Shown here in pieces: positions 37,501 through 48,020 of a stretch of DNA of 64,000 bases. Origin of the DNA: Stercorarius parasiticus (Eukaryota > Chordata > Aves > Charadriiformes > Stercorariidae); the NCBI GenBank assembly GCA_013396915.1, contig VWZL01001322.1:283967-347966 (forward strand), given 5' to 3'. Under the pieces are notes generated by a model, which had not been told where the DNA came from, made no database searches, and saw nothing but the letters and a program-made list of their open reading frames with translations. Position 1 is the stretch's first letter. Every line of letters begins with the position of its first letter. The position numbers and the translations under genes are program-made.

Positions 37501-40246
37501 AAAAAGGTTACAAGACCCTTCAGTCCCATCCAACCTATTTCTGAGATTCCTTTGTAGGATTTTTGTCTGTGCATGCATGTGTAACTGAGGTTTGCCCTAT
37601 TAAAAACCTGTTGTTTTGCCGCTCCAGTGTCACATCTGATCCTAAAGCCCAGGACAGGGATGTCCTGCTGGCACACGCTCCACAAAGTTTTGCTTAAAGG
37701 CAGGCCGAAATGAAAGAGGGAAAAAAAAAAGACATTAAGAAAAATCCAAACTTCACCAGGAGGTAACACCCAAGGCACATCACAGCCTTGGGCACAGAGC
37801 AGGCTGGGAGAGTTCACTGGAGCTGCCCAGTCCAGCTCTACCATCTCCTCCCCTCCTCTCGCGGCACAGGATTTCCATCACAGCACTGCCAGCGGCAGAG
37901 TGAGGAGGAACAGGCCTCCTTCCTTCCTACAGGTGCCCAACAATGCCAAACACATTTCAGAAAAAAAGGAGAAAAACGATCCCCATATGTCCAACAAGCT
38001 TTCGGGAGCTCTGCGGGTGGGTTCGCTGCCCGGTTTCATTTGCAGACTCCAGATGGTTGGCTTCCACTTTTCTCAGCAGCCCAGTCAGATTTATAGCGCT
38101 CTAAACCCAATCTGCATGATTCATTTGCTTCCAATTAGAAAAAGACAAAGGTAGTTTGTGCACTGCACAAACCTGAGCTATGTGACAGCTTTTTCTACTT
38201 TGGCTCTGCTCAGCTGGCGGGTTCCTTCACACAAATTAAATAACAAAATTCAAGATAGCAGGAATTACTGAAGCAAAGTTGCTGTTCCACCTCTTAACTT
38301 TGCTTCTATCATTTGCTTTTCAGAAGTCCTTCAGGCCCATAATAGACACGCTGCAGACACTCCTCTTGCTGAAACCTCAAGATGTTGAAAAGGAAGGGGC
38401 ATAAAAAGAAGCTGATAACTATTTCTTTAACTTTTAGGAGAGCAAGAAGCTTCTGGCTTTCTTATCTCTTCCTCAACAGGATATTAAATTGTAGTTCGGC
38501 CTTACAGAAATACTTTCCCCCTCTTCTAAATATCCCAAAGTGTTTGGAAAGATGAAACACCCCACTTCAATCATTTCTGTATGACATCCCATCCTGCAGG
38601 GGAGCTGAGAAGCTGGAAGCACCCACTAAGCAAGGGCTCTTATGCTTTGCACCTGGGGCTTCTGTGGTTCTCCCACCCGCAGCCAAGCTATGGAGAAAAC
38701 CTCAGGGTTTGTACGACAGGTATCATTCCACACGCTCTTCATCAAACCTGGTCAGAAACTGGTGAAAAACTGGTCAGAGCTTGTGATGAACCCAACAGGT
38801 TGTGTATAAGCCACATTTCTCTCCTTAAAACAAAGCAAAGAGTTCAAAAACTCTAGCCTTGATCTCGAGAACACTACAGCCACCTTGAAAACTGAACTGA
38901 GTTCCAAAATAATCCACTTGTCAAAAATATAAAATCCAAAATAGAACACTTTGTAAACAAAAATCCACAAGAAAGTGAGCTCACTACATATTTCATCTTT
39001 ATATTCCTTCTTCATTCAACATTTCAATGCTGGAGTGTGCAAGATTTTACTCTGTTACTGACATTTTAGAAAGCTCCTTTCAGGCAACTGAACTGCTTGA
39101 CTATGATGTTTCCCCAGACGATGTTTATTGCTGTAAAATTCCCGTCTGGATTTTTGTAAAAATCACCGATACGGATGAGCTTCATGTAAATCTATTTGTG
39201 CTTAAAGAGGTATGCACTGGAGTATTTCCTGAAACAGAAGTCTGCAAAAACAAACACAATTCCCAGCGGTTAGCAAGCTCAGGAATTCTGAATGTGTGTT
39301 TTGAAGGTACTGCAGATCAAGCAGAGGGAAAGTTTTAACTAAACTTTGAGAGACAGAAATCTGCCATGGATGGCTGGATCCAAAATAATTGGCTGGAAGC
39401 AAGTGTGGCGCGGTGGCTGAGGGCAGAAGCATCTCAGGATAAATCAGCAGACCATTATGCCATCATAAAATGAAAAACAGTGTCTGAGAAAACACCACCA
39501 GGAGCTTTCTTATCTGCTTCCCCAATTGCTCAGGCTCAGTGCATCGTAAGTGCCGGTGTCATGCCTTTTTGTAGCTCAAGAACCACTAAAAGCAAGAGAG
39601 GAGCAAAATAGGCAAGAGAACAGGAACAGAAGACTAGGGCTGAAGGGTCAGACGAGACAGACTTAACATCAAAAAAAGAGATTGACGCAATAAGCAGGAC
39701 ATGAAGGACTTGGGAAGGGAGGCGTGAACGTTACTGCCTTCCCTTCTTCCCACCACCACCAAAAGTATTAACTGTCCATTCAAACAACAAATACGTTATG
39801 CATTTTGTAGGAGAAAAGGCATGAAAATTCACTCCAAACACGCCACAGAGAAAACGCATCCATGTTTAAGCAGGAAAGAAAATTTTCCTTCTCTTTGCAT
39901 TTGCAACATTAGCACATGAAACAAAACCTAAAGCATTTTAATTGAAATAACATTACCTTTTGGAAGTCATCCCGCCAAATCAAGAAACTGACCACCACCG
40001 TGAGTCCTACAAGGCTAAGCAATGAAGGAGCCCCCAGGTAAATAAGGAAAAGCTTCCCTTAAATTATGTTTCTATAACTGCTTTGAAGAAAGAAGCCCAC
40101 AGTAAATAAACGGTCGCATTTTCCTTTTCGCCCAAGCAGCTGCAAACCCAACAGGTCTTATTGCAACTGGCTGACATTGCACCTGGAAGCACGCGAGTGC
40201 AGCTTGGAGTAATGATGCGGTGAAATGCTGACAGCAAAGTACACAC
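34528..40246 (-). other. ANKS1A: Intron 4 of ANKS1A
   Basis: A 5719-bp intron. It holds an old plus-strand CR1 fragment (37318-37552) and otherwise unique sequence. A 174-codon minus-strand open frame at 36067-36591 has no recognisable family and no splice context, so I do not call it a gene. A TATAAAAG box near 35972 is discussed as a weak finding. Confidence 0.88.
37318..37552 (+). mobile_element. Old degenerate CR1 3' fragment, plus strand
   Basis: The sequence runs GGAAGACTTTGTTTAAATAA, then GAATAAGCTGCCAAGGGAGA, TCCCTCTCTGAGGTCTTTGA, GATCCTGCCTCGGAGCTGGG and CCATCCAACCTATTTCTGAG. This order follows the sense strand of a CR1 3' end (GAACAGGCTGCCCAGGGAGG .. TCCCTTCCAACC .. GATTC). Divergence is high and the terminal ATTCTATGA repeats are lost, so this is an ancient copy. 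It is the only CR1 here antisense to ANKS1A. Confidence 0.75.
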
Positions 40247-40309
40247 CTTGGCATTGATATATGGGTCAAAGGGGCCGTACTTTTTGAGTTCTTTGATCTC
40301 AAGAGCATT
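40247..40309 (-). CDS. ANKS1A: ANKS1A exon 4: 63-nt in-frame insert exon
   Basis: This is a 63-nt exon of 21 codons reading [20 protein letters not shown] plus a final K. It is preceded by a long pyrimidine tract and TTTTTGTAG, and followed by the donor GTGTGT. Both ends are phase 0, so it can be included or skipped without shifting the frame between exon 3 (ending VNEQ) and exon 5 (starting NNDNETALH). When included, the tail YINAK joins [12 protein letters not shown] and restores an ankyrin-consensus hairpin (VNAKDNDGxTPLH-like). I recall the same segment in mammalian ANKS1A sequences but am not sure whether it is constitutive. The exon was found by reading; it is too short for a standard open-frame listing. 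Confidence 0.87.
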
Positions 40310-42252
40310 CTACAAAAAGGAAGAGGAAAAAAGAAAAAAAATGTGATAATGAAATGGGTGAGATATAGCAACAAAGCAATGGGTGAACTCCCAAGGGGTG
40401 GAAATGACAGAACACAGCATCTCCTTCCAGTCAAAGCTATTACCAGCAGAAGCCATTCCAGCTGCCGATTCCTGTAACCTGAACCACTCTGCGTCCCATT
40501 TACGAGGCTCCGAACACAAGCAGCACGGGCTATTCAGCTGACTTTTCTCATTTTAAAAGGCTCCTACTAAACAGACATTAATGAAACATTACCTGGAAGG
40601 ATTACACTAAGCTTTTAATCATTTGTAAAGGTTTGCCTTGTACCTGTCCTACTCGGAGCAGAACAGTTTACGCTCAGGGCCCTCAGTCGACTCTTATCAG
40701 GTTGATCATAAACAGCTAACTTCACTTCTCAAACCTATTTCAGCAGACTGAATGCCTGCAGCTCTGCCTGACGATGTTATTAACCACAGCCCCAAACTGG
40801 AAAACTATCAAAGATATTAAACCACGCATTTTAGTTATTTCTGATCAATTGAGGAATGGTAGCAAATAGCATTACCATGATACTTTTCATTTTGTGATGC
40901 CTTAGAAGCAACCATTTAGCCTTGGAGCAGCCTGGTGCATCAAGTTAGCTGTCTTACACTGAGGAACAGAAAACTTAAGTACAGCACTTTGGTGCCCACA
41001 AAGTATGGCTGGAAGCAGGATTAGGATTCCTGAATCCAACTCTGAAGGGAGCTTTGCTCCTCAGCTTCTGACAAGCATACACCGCAGATCAAAATTAAAC
41101 AGCAGAAACTCACAGTTCCCAGCTGCTCATCTTGACTTTGACAGATTTGGCTAAGCTTGAGCCCTGAGTGTCTGACCAACTTGGGAATTAATTTCTGAAT
41201 GAATAGGCATTTTTAGCCTTGTGGCACTAAGGCAGACAAACTTATTTTGGTTTACTCCTCTCCTCCCTGGATGAAAACCCGAGTGGTTCAGGAGTTGATT
41301 CACAGGGACAGTAGCTATTCCTGCCTCAGGGACAGGACAACCAAGGGCTATTGGAGCTTTAATTGTCCGATTTGGACCTATTACTGCACGTCTGCCCAAG
41401 CGCACTCAGCTGTAACTGGCGCAATAACGCTGCTCAACTGGCCTCACTCAGTAAACCAGTTCCCTTATCAAAAACTCTTTAAAAAAAAAAGATATATATA
41501 TATATTTGGGTCTTCCAGCAGTAGCATTTCAGAAGTTCCCTAGAATTGTAAGATACCTGCTGACTTCCAGGGGGAAGTTACATGGGAGCCAGCCCTCCAA
41601 GGTGGGCACAGTGGCCCCTGTACAGAATCGCTGTCTCATGCAAATCAATCCCTCCTCATCCTACACCAAAACTATCAGCTTGACAAAGGGAAGAAACCCA
41701 CTGAAGTTTTATTTCTTGCCTGATTGAGAAAACAATTTTTTAAGATTAAGCTAGGGATTTATCTGGGGGCAAGTAGGGTTAAAGTGATCTTACAACTTAC
41801 AAATTAGTTAACTGGAGCAAGTGCTAGAGACAAGCCAGGAGAGTAGCTAAGAGAGCGTGGCCAAACAAAGACTAAACAAAGCTGCTTTGATTAGTTCCCA
41901 AAGAATGGAGCCAATGGATCCTTTCACAGAACTAGAAACCTTCTCAGCTATCCAGCAACTGAAAGGAAAAACTACGGGTTAGTTTTAGAAGCCCAGTATG
42001 AAAGCAGGAGACCACTGCCTAGTTGTTGAGTGGTTCTTGTATTTCTGTATCTCTGTAGAAACATATGTACCTCACTCATTCAACCACTAACTCAGAACTG
42101 GAGGTATCTGCTTTTGGCAGTGCCCTTCTTATCCCATTAGCACGTAGGACTTTATAACAATTGCTACTAGTTTGGGAAGGCTCAGGAGTCAACTGAAGTA
42201 GTCTCTCTCCATCCGAGGGAAGCGACTCAATGATAGAGAAAAACGGGCAGAC
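40310..42252 (-). other. ANKS1A: Intron 3 of ANKS1A
   Basis: A 1943-bp intron with the atypical donor GTCTGC and a strongly pyrimidine-rich 3' end just upstream of the 63-nt exon. It contains one AT microsatellite (41492-41505) after a ten-base A run. No other exon or repeat is visible. Confidence 0.88.
41492..41505. repeat. Short (AT)n microsatellite
   Basis: ATATATATATATAT follows a ten-base A run in intron 3. Confidence 0.9.
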
Positions 42253-42409
42253 CTGCTCATTCACTTTAGTATGCGAAGGTCCCTGGTGGATGAGGAGCTT
42301 CACTATGTCTGCGTCTCCTTTCCAAGCTGCCAGGTGAAGGGGGTAACAGCCCTTACAGTCTGCTACGTTGGTTAGCGCGTCGTTCCTCAGCAGAACTTCC
42401 ACCACATCC
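42253..42409 (-). CDS. ANKS1A: ANKS1A exon 3: ankyrin repeats
   Basis: This is a 157-nt exon with acceptor CTTCTCTTGCAG. The first G completes the lysine codon from exon 2, and 52 codons follow, from [17 protein letters not shown] to HTKVNEQ. It finishes one ankyrin repeat (helix 2, VVEVLL) and contains the next ([20 protein letters not shown]). The exon ends in phase 0 at CAG followed by GTCTGC, a donor that departs from GTRAGT at +3, +4 and +6. The frame stays open for about 59 further codons into the intron, down to 42076, so reading through would give a truncated ankyrin-only tail. I place the boundary at VNEQ because the mammalian protein continues from there into NNDNETALH or into the small exon at 40247-40309. 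Confidence 0.93.
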
Positions 42410-43186
42410 CTGCAAGAGAAGGAAACTCGAGTCCATACGATATTCAGGCTTTGTTTCACGGCTTACATTCTGCAGCAAGTATTTCACAAAAAGTTAATTT
42501 GGAAAGGAGTATTTCAGAGATCCTCTCGAAATGTGATTTTAAAGTGTTCCTATTAAATGCTGCCCAAGGGGCAAAAAAAAAAGGAAGACTGCTGGGATGA
42601 GCCCAGGAAAGATCTATGTTACCTTCATACTAATGGAGCTGAATAGGGGCTGAAGTCACAAGCCACTCTGGTGAAAAGTGAATCGTACCAACACAATGAA
42701 AATGAATAAAGATTTTAACTCTGTTCAATTTCTCAGTATCTTCAGTAGCAATGAACAATACGATTTACCACAGTGAAGCCTGGAGTTACTTAAAAATGTA
42801 ATATCCACGAAAGCAAATTTTGCGTGGTGCAGGCACAGCAACACATTGAACACCAGACAGACTGCAGAGGACTGTTACTGGAGAAGCCACCTTTGATATG
42901 TTGTTATATCTTAGCCAAATTGCTTATAAATAAAAGGGTGGTTGAAAGCCTCAGTGTTTCACCAAATTTTTGAAGAGATGTACGCTCATACTGTGCAGCG
43001 GCCAGTGCCTCTATAGCTTCACTGCACTGATGTTCTTCGCTTTTTGACCTGAAGATGGTGTAGTGTTGCACCATCGCCACGTTTTCAGTGGAAACGGCAT
43101 TAGGCCGGTGAATGAATTGCACAGAAACAGCAGCTTGTAAAGCACACAGTATCCCCTGTGATCAAAGGCATTATAAGATGACTCAC
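42410..43186 (-). other. ANKS1A: Intron 2 of ANKS1A
   Basis: A 777-bp intron from donor GTGAGT to acceptor CTTCTCTTGCAG. I see no repeat or further exon in it, only AT-rich unique sequence and a short A run near 42571-42580. Confidence 0.9.
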
Positions 43187-43267
43187 TTATGACCATTCAA
43201 AGCAGCATGGTGCAGTGGAGTGTATCCAGTACTGTCAACGCAGTTCACATTTGGCCCTCTCCAGATG
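43187..43267 (-). CDS. ANKS1A: ANKS1A exon 2: first ankyrin repeat seen in the window
   Basis: This is an 81-nt exon. On the minus strand the acceptor reads TTTTCTGTCTTGCAG and the donor GTGAGT. The exon starts with the last base of a codon split with exon 1 and ends with two bases (AA) of a lysine codon that exon 3 completes. It translates to [20 protein letters not shown] followed by ALNGHK, a canonical ankyrin repeat with the TPLHHAA helix-1 motif. Ankyrin repeats of ANKS1A bind client receptor kinases (known for the family). The exon is too short to show as a long open frame, but its splice sites and near-identity to the mammalian protein make it secure. Confidence 0.95.
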
Positions 43268-45389
43268 CTGCAAGACAGAAAACGGACAGGGAACACTTAG
43301 GCGTACAGCAAACAGACGGACAACGGGCGAGGACAAGCTTTAGCAGAGTTCTCACACCGAGCTGGTTATCTGGAAGCAAACCAGTGGCTGGAGAGCTGTG
43401 GTTAAGAGCAGTAATACAGAGAAGAGACGGCACAGCACTGCATCGAGCAGAGGGTTAGTGTCACAGAACACACAGCCGACGGTGCAGGGATCCACCACTC
43501 GACACTTTATCCCACCATCCAGGTTTTAAAATCAGAGCTCCCACATTCTCCTGATACTAGACAATCTTTCAGCCATACATGTGCTTGGCAAAAAGCATCT
43601 TCAGAGGAAGATGTCTATTAAAGTTAACCACAAGAGACAGGAAAGCATCGACCCACCGCTAATTCACACCCCGCTGAAGAATTTTGATAGGTCTGGGAAA
43701 CCCTCTTCCCTCCATGGCAGGAGTCACTGGGGGTGTAAGTCAAAGACTGCGGGATACAAAGCCTGCTCCTGGTCACCAGCATGACTCCACACCAACTTCT
43801 GGCTGTCCAAAAATTATTTCCATCTGACTGCTGCTGGCAGTCGATATGAAAGAGTAGGTGGTCTCTGAGTACTTCTGAGAATATTGCTTAACTTCCCTCC
43901 CTTGTTCAGAAGTCAAACACTTTTTTTAAGTATTTAAGGATTAACCCCATAGAGGATTAATCTTCCCTCTAACCCCTGCAAGGTGCCCTATTTAAAACAG
44001 CGGAGAAAGGCACGTGTGAGAAGCTGGCACCACTCTCGAGCTTGCTGTCACTGGAGCCGTCCCTCACCAGCGCTGCCACCCTCTCCCAGAACAGGCACAC
44101 GAACTCAAATCAATATGGTCTTATAAGCAAATTGAAACCATTCACCTTTCCTGAAGACAGCCCTCTCCCTTACAACTCATCACTCCTTGTATGCTGACCT
44201 GCTTTAAACTCAGTACCTTCAAAAACTATACAGGATTCATTATAAGCCTAGACAACCACGCTTTTGCTAATACAGTACATTTTCCCGCATTGTTTTCCTT
44301 AACTTGGGCTAAAATTTAACAGCACCCTCTAATCCCCCATTTAATTGCTTTAAAATGAAGTCAACTGTTGCTCTTTATGAAGTAGGCCTTTCCTGATCAT
44401 TTCATTTCCTCCCCAGCATGTAATCGCTACGAATCACTGTATGATACAGCCCGAGCAGTAACAAGGTTTTCTAAAGTAACAGTCATGACTGGAGGGCTCC
44501 TGGCCAGAAAAAACTCTATAGCAGTGTATAAAAGCAGCAGGAAAGGCACCAAACCAACAGGAATCTCCTGCAGACCAAGTGGAAATTCAGAAGTAAGCTA
44601 AGCAGCATGCTTACTCATGAGCACGTTTCAGGTGGGATTCAGGAAAATGCTCTGAAATGGAAAGTCTCTGCCCTCCGAGTGACTCGGGATCCGGCAGAGC
44701 ATTACCAAAGGCTTTGCGTCCCGAGACAGACGGGAGCTTCGCTAGAGGAGAGGCAGCTATGGGGAAACTTCATCCAAGGGGAGAGGGAAATAAGCCACAA
44801 AATCCAATTTGCAGAGGATCAAGAAGGCTTATCCCAAGGCATTCCCACATGCCATCCCGCGCTTCACAAGCAAACGGCAAACCCATACACGCATGCAACG
44901 CATTTCAAGTGCTACTCGCATCATTGGCAGGACAGCAGCTTAAATTATGTCCAGAAGATACGTGAGACACCACAAAACCCATCAGACTGAGTCCAGGAGG
45001 TGCCCTACCCCATCCAGCTGCAGCAGCCCTGAAGTATGATGGGGACCTGAGTAATTCTCAGGCTCTGGTTTATTTTTGGCACTGGGCTCATGCAGTGTGG
45101 TTGCCCAAATAATTTATTGCTGGATTTAAAATGGCAATTAATGGTTAAAACTAGTGCCAGAATGACTTGCGTGTAGTCTGGAGCGGTTATAAATACTGCG
45201 CCCGCGTGTCCCCTCGCACAGACTGACCAAAACCAGAGAGTCCAGTGGTTTTACATATCAAACGGAGCTGTGTTTGGATGCCGAGCTGAAAAAGCTTCAG
45301 GGCATACTATGAAAAAGCAGCAGCGCTTAATACAAGTGTTTCTTTCAGCTGAAGTTATGAAGTAAGGAAAACCAAGGTTAGTGGTGTAA

Positions 45390-45492
45390 TGGGCATAAAC
45401 CAAGTCACTTGCTCAACGCGATCCACCCGGTCAGCAGCAAGGGCGGGGAGCAGAGCCTAGGATACCCGTCTGCACCAGGACACGGTCTCCCT
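45390..45492 (-). mobile_element. MIR-like ancient SINE fragment
   Basis: AAGTCACTTGCTCAACGCGA followed by CAGAGCCTAGGATACCCGTC and TGCACCAGGACACGGTCTCC resembles the reversed MIR middle and 5' part (TGACTTGCCCAAGGTCACAC .. GGCAGAGCCAGGATTCGAACCC). It is diverged, and I give it only moderate confidence. Confidence 0.5.
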
Positions 45493-46964
45493 GTGAGAAA
45501 ACACTTCCATAAACATCCTTAGAAATTTTCTGGTTAACACTTCAGAGTAAAATGCAAAGTTCACTCAAAGGACTCAGAGGAGGAGAAAAGCTGGGAGTCC
45601 AAGATGAAGCTGGTACCCAGCGCTCACTGTTGAACCAACTGCTAAGATTTTTAAGATATTAAAAAAAATAAATAGTCATCTGCTGTGTCCTTTCCTCCCC
45701 CTTGCCCTTTAATTCTTGCAAATAAAGAAAGCTTTTATCAACGAAAGGTCAAATCACCCAGAAGTTCACACTGAAAGGATCCAAGAGGAGAACTATTTAT
45801 ATTTTGATGTGAGGACTGCAGTGAAGTCTATCAGTCTCTTCCCTCCTCTTCCTCTCCAGCTCTGCTAGAAGCCACACACTTCTCCTGACTTAACAAACCA
45901 AATCTTTCACCCCATCTTTATTTATGCAATACATAGCATTAAAGTGACAGACTAAGATAAGATCCCACGCTTCTCACGTTAGATCTAAACACAGAAAAAT
46001 AACTCCACGATGTTCCACAGAAACTAGGAGCTGGAAAAACACTAGCACAGGGATGTTACTTCTGCAATTCCGCCAGAGCACTATTTGCAGCGCCTGGTGC
46101 ATCTGATCCCAATGATATCTCAAGCAAAATCCATAGGAACTGTGGCAGAACTGCTGGAAACAAAGCCCAGGCTCTAATTTAAAATATCAGGAAACGCCCC
46201 TCAGAGCACTCGGGGAGGAAGTGGGTACTCCCCAAGTGCTCTGAGATCAGATATTTTGAAGTGAGGGGTCTATCAGGTCTTTTCAGGCAGACAGGGAAAT
46301 TTAAAGAGGTTTAAGTCAACGGGAGCAACTCGGCAAGACTCCGAGATGTCAGGCTCATGGGTACGGGGAGCCCCATTCCCAGCCCCACTCTGGGAACTCG
46401 TATCAGCCAAGTAAATACAGAACAGTATCTAACTCTGCTTGATTCAGCCCAGCACGAGCACATTTCACAACACGGTGAACAATAAAAATCAGACATTAAG
46501 AATCACCTAAGTAGGTTTTATGGAGACAGAAGTCACTGCGGGGCAATGAGGAGTCCGCAGCAGCTGGTCAGGCTCCGTCCCTTTCAGAGGGGTTTCCCCC
46601 TCGAGTCCCAAACCTGCCGCTGTGCTACGGTGCAGATGCTCCCAGCAAGGCCCAGGGCCAGCATCTCCCCCCGGAACAGATCACCTCCAGTGGCTTGCAG
46701 ATGAGAAATGAAATGAGAAAGAAATGAGCGTTTATTTATGGCACACTGAGATCACGCAGTGGTAAAGCCTGAATCATTTTATCTTAATACCTACTTACAG
46801 ACCCGTTGCCCTGATTTTACGAGGCAGAGGGGAAGTAATTCAAAACAGGGCAGTATAAAACTTTGCCTTTGGCAAAAATAGACAAGACAGAACAAAATGC
46901 AGGAAATCCTAGCGCCAGACTGCTGCGATGCTCTTCGAGCCTTGCAGGGCGCAGATGACTACTC

Positions 46965-47070
46965 TGGAAGCCACGAGGGCTTTACTCCCTTCTGTGCTAC
47001 GTAGCCTTGGGAAAAGCTCTACTCGCAGACCTCAGTTTTCCCCATCTGTAAAATGGGAATACAGCAATTG
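46965..47070 (+). mobile_element. MIR-like ancient SINE
   Basis: TGCTACGTAGCCTTGGGAAA then ACCTCAGTTTTCCCCATCTG and TAAAATGGGAATACAGCAA follow the forward MIR core (GTGTGACCTTGGGCAAG .. CTCAGTTTCCTCATCTGTAAAATGGGGATAATA). The CORE-SINE segment is well preserved; the ends are lost. Confidence 0.75.
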
Positions 47071-47924
47071 AGAGAAGCAGAGCACAAAAAGCCAAGTACT
47101 ATCTACGTACAGTGTGATTTTGGGCTGTTTCTGATTAAACAGAAAAACAGATCCCGGCACAGGAAGGAGAACACTGTAAATACCAATCTCCAATAAAGCT
47201 CAGAGAAGGTCTGGAGCCAATTCCACTACCACCGCTGTTTGCTTTCTTTTCTCCCCCAAACCCCCTTCACATCAAAGAGGGGGGTTTGCTTTTATATTAG
47301 CAGTCTCCGTTATGAAAGCAAATTTCTCAACCTATTACCTAGATTTCACCTCCCTTTTGCTGCATTAGGTAGTATTCTAATGATGTTTGAGATGTATCTG
47401 TTTAAGGCAACTAAGACTGAACATTAGAGATATAAGAAAAGCTCTGAAAACCGCAAAATCTGCTCTGTTCAAACTAATTCTTCCAGTCAGTTTTCTCTTG
47501 CTCCATGATTCAGCAAGTGCTGTAGCCTTTTAAATAAAGCTTCCTGTTCGTAAAAATTGCTGAATAAAGCACATTGCTTTAGGTCATGATAAAACCCAAT
47601 AGTTCCTTTAAACAAGGCCATATTTGTCCTCCTGCTTTCCCATTTATTTCTTCCTGACCGTAGTAACTTTACTCACAAAATTGCCTGGGTCAGTGGGCTA
47701 GAGCAAAGGCCAAGCCACCTAAAAAACAACCCAATGTTTTCAAGCCAAAGGATGAGCGTCAGAGCTGATTTATTGCCTCACTTATCTGGATTATAGAAGC
47801 AGACTTGGGGGACCAGTAGTCACTTGTGCAGAGCAGAGGCCACCGCTACCCTGCGTATTTACACACTCAACACTAAAGGCACCATACCAGTGCTACCACT
47901 GCTTTAGGGACAAGAAACCAATGC

Positions 47925-48020
47925 ACACTTGGACTTGGCCCAGGGTCACAAAGGAAGTTTGAAGCAGCTGAGAACTGGCCCCAGATGTTTGGCGACTTAG
48001 TTCAATGCCTTAGAGACAGT
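47925..48020 (-). mobile_element. MIR-like ancient SINE fragment
   Basis: GACTTGGCCCAGGGTCACAA then AGGAAGTTTGAAGCAGCTGA and GAACTGGCCCCAGATGTTTG follows the reversed MIR order (TTGCCCAAGGTCACACAGC .. GGCAGAGCTGGAA). It is degraded and without clear ends. Confidence 0.5.

Larger units (their letters stand above)
17654..43267 (-). other. ANKS1A: ANKS1A gene, internal portion (exons 2-12 of a larger gene)
   Basis: Eleven minus-strand exons join into one continuous frame of about 617 codons: 43187-43267, 42253-42409, 40247-40309, 34231-34527, 33483-33558, 33106-33207, 31708-31803, 31416-31612, 29491-29583, 25115-25232 and 17654-18225. Every acceptor is AG, every donor is GT, and the phases agree at each junction (end phases 2,0,0,0,1,1,1,0,0,1,0). 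The product matches what I recall of vertebrate ANKS1A: ankyrin repeats, then a proline-rich acidic linker, then a serine-rich linker ending SEWDE just before the SAM region. The RPPPPAKPPP linker and the PYEALYN and PYELLL motifs point to ANKS1A rather than its paralogue ANKS1B. In mammals the protein is a cytosolic adaptor that binds EphA receptors and assists receptor export from the ER. Exon 1 and the SAM/PTB exons are outside the window, so exon numbers are provisional. Confidence 0.95.

Noticed and set aside
37353..37844. 163-codon minus-strand open frame
   Set aside because: It overlaps the old CR1 fragment in antisense and has no coding signature.
44524..44560. TATAAAAG-like box near 44528
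   Set aside because: It is an isolated motif with no initiator, GC rise or donor downstream. It is expected by chance in 20 kb of intron.
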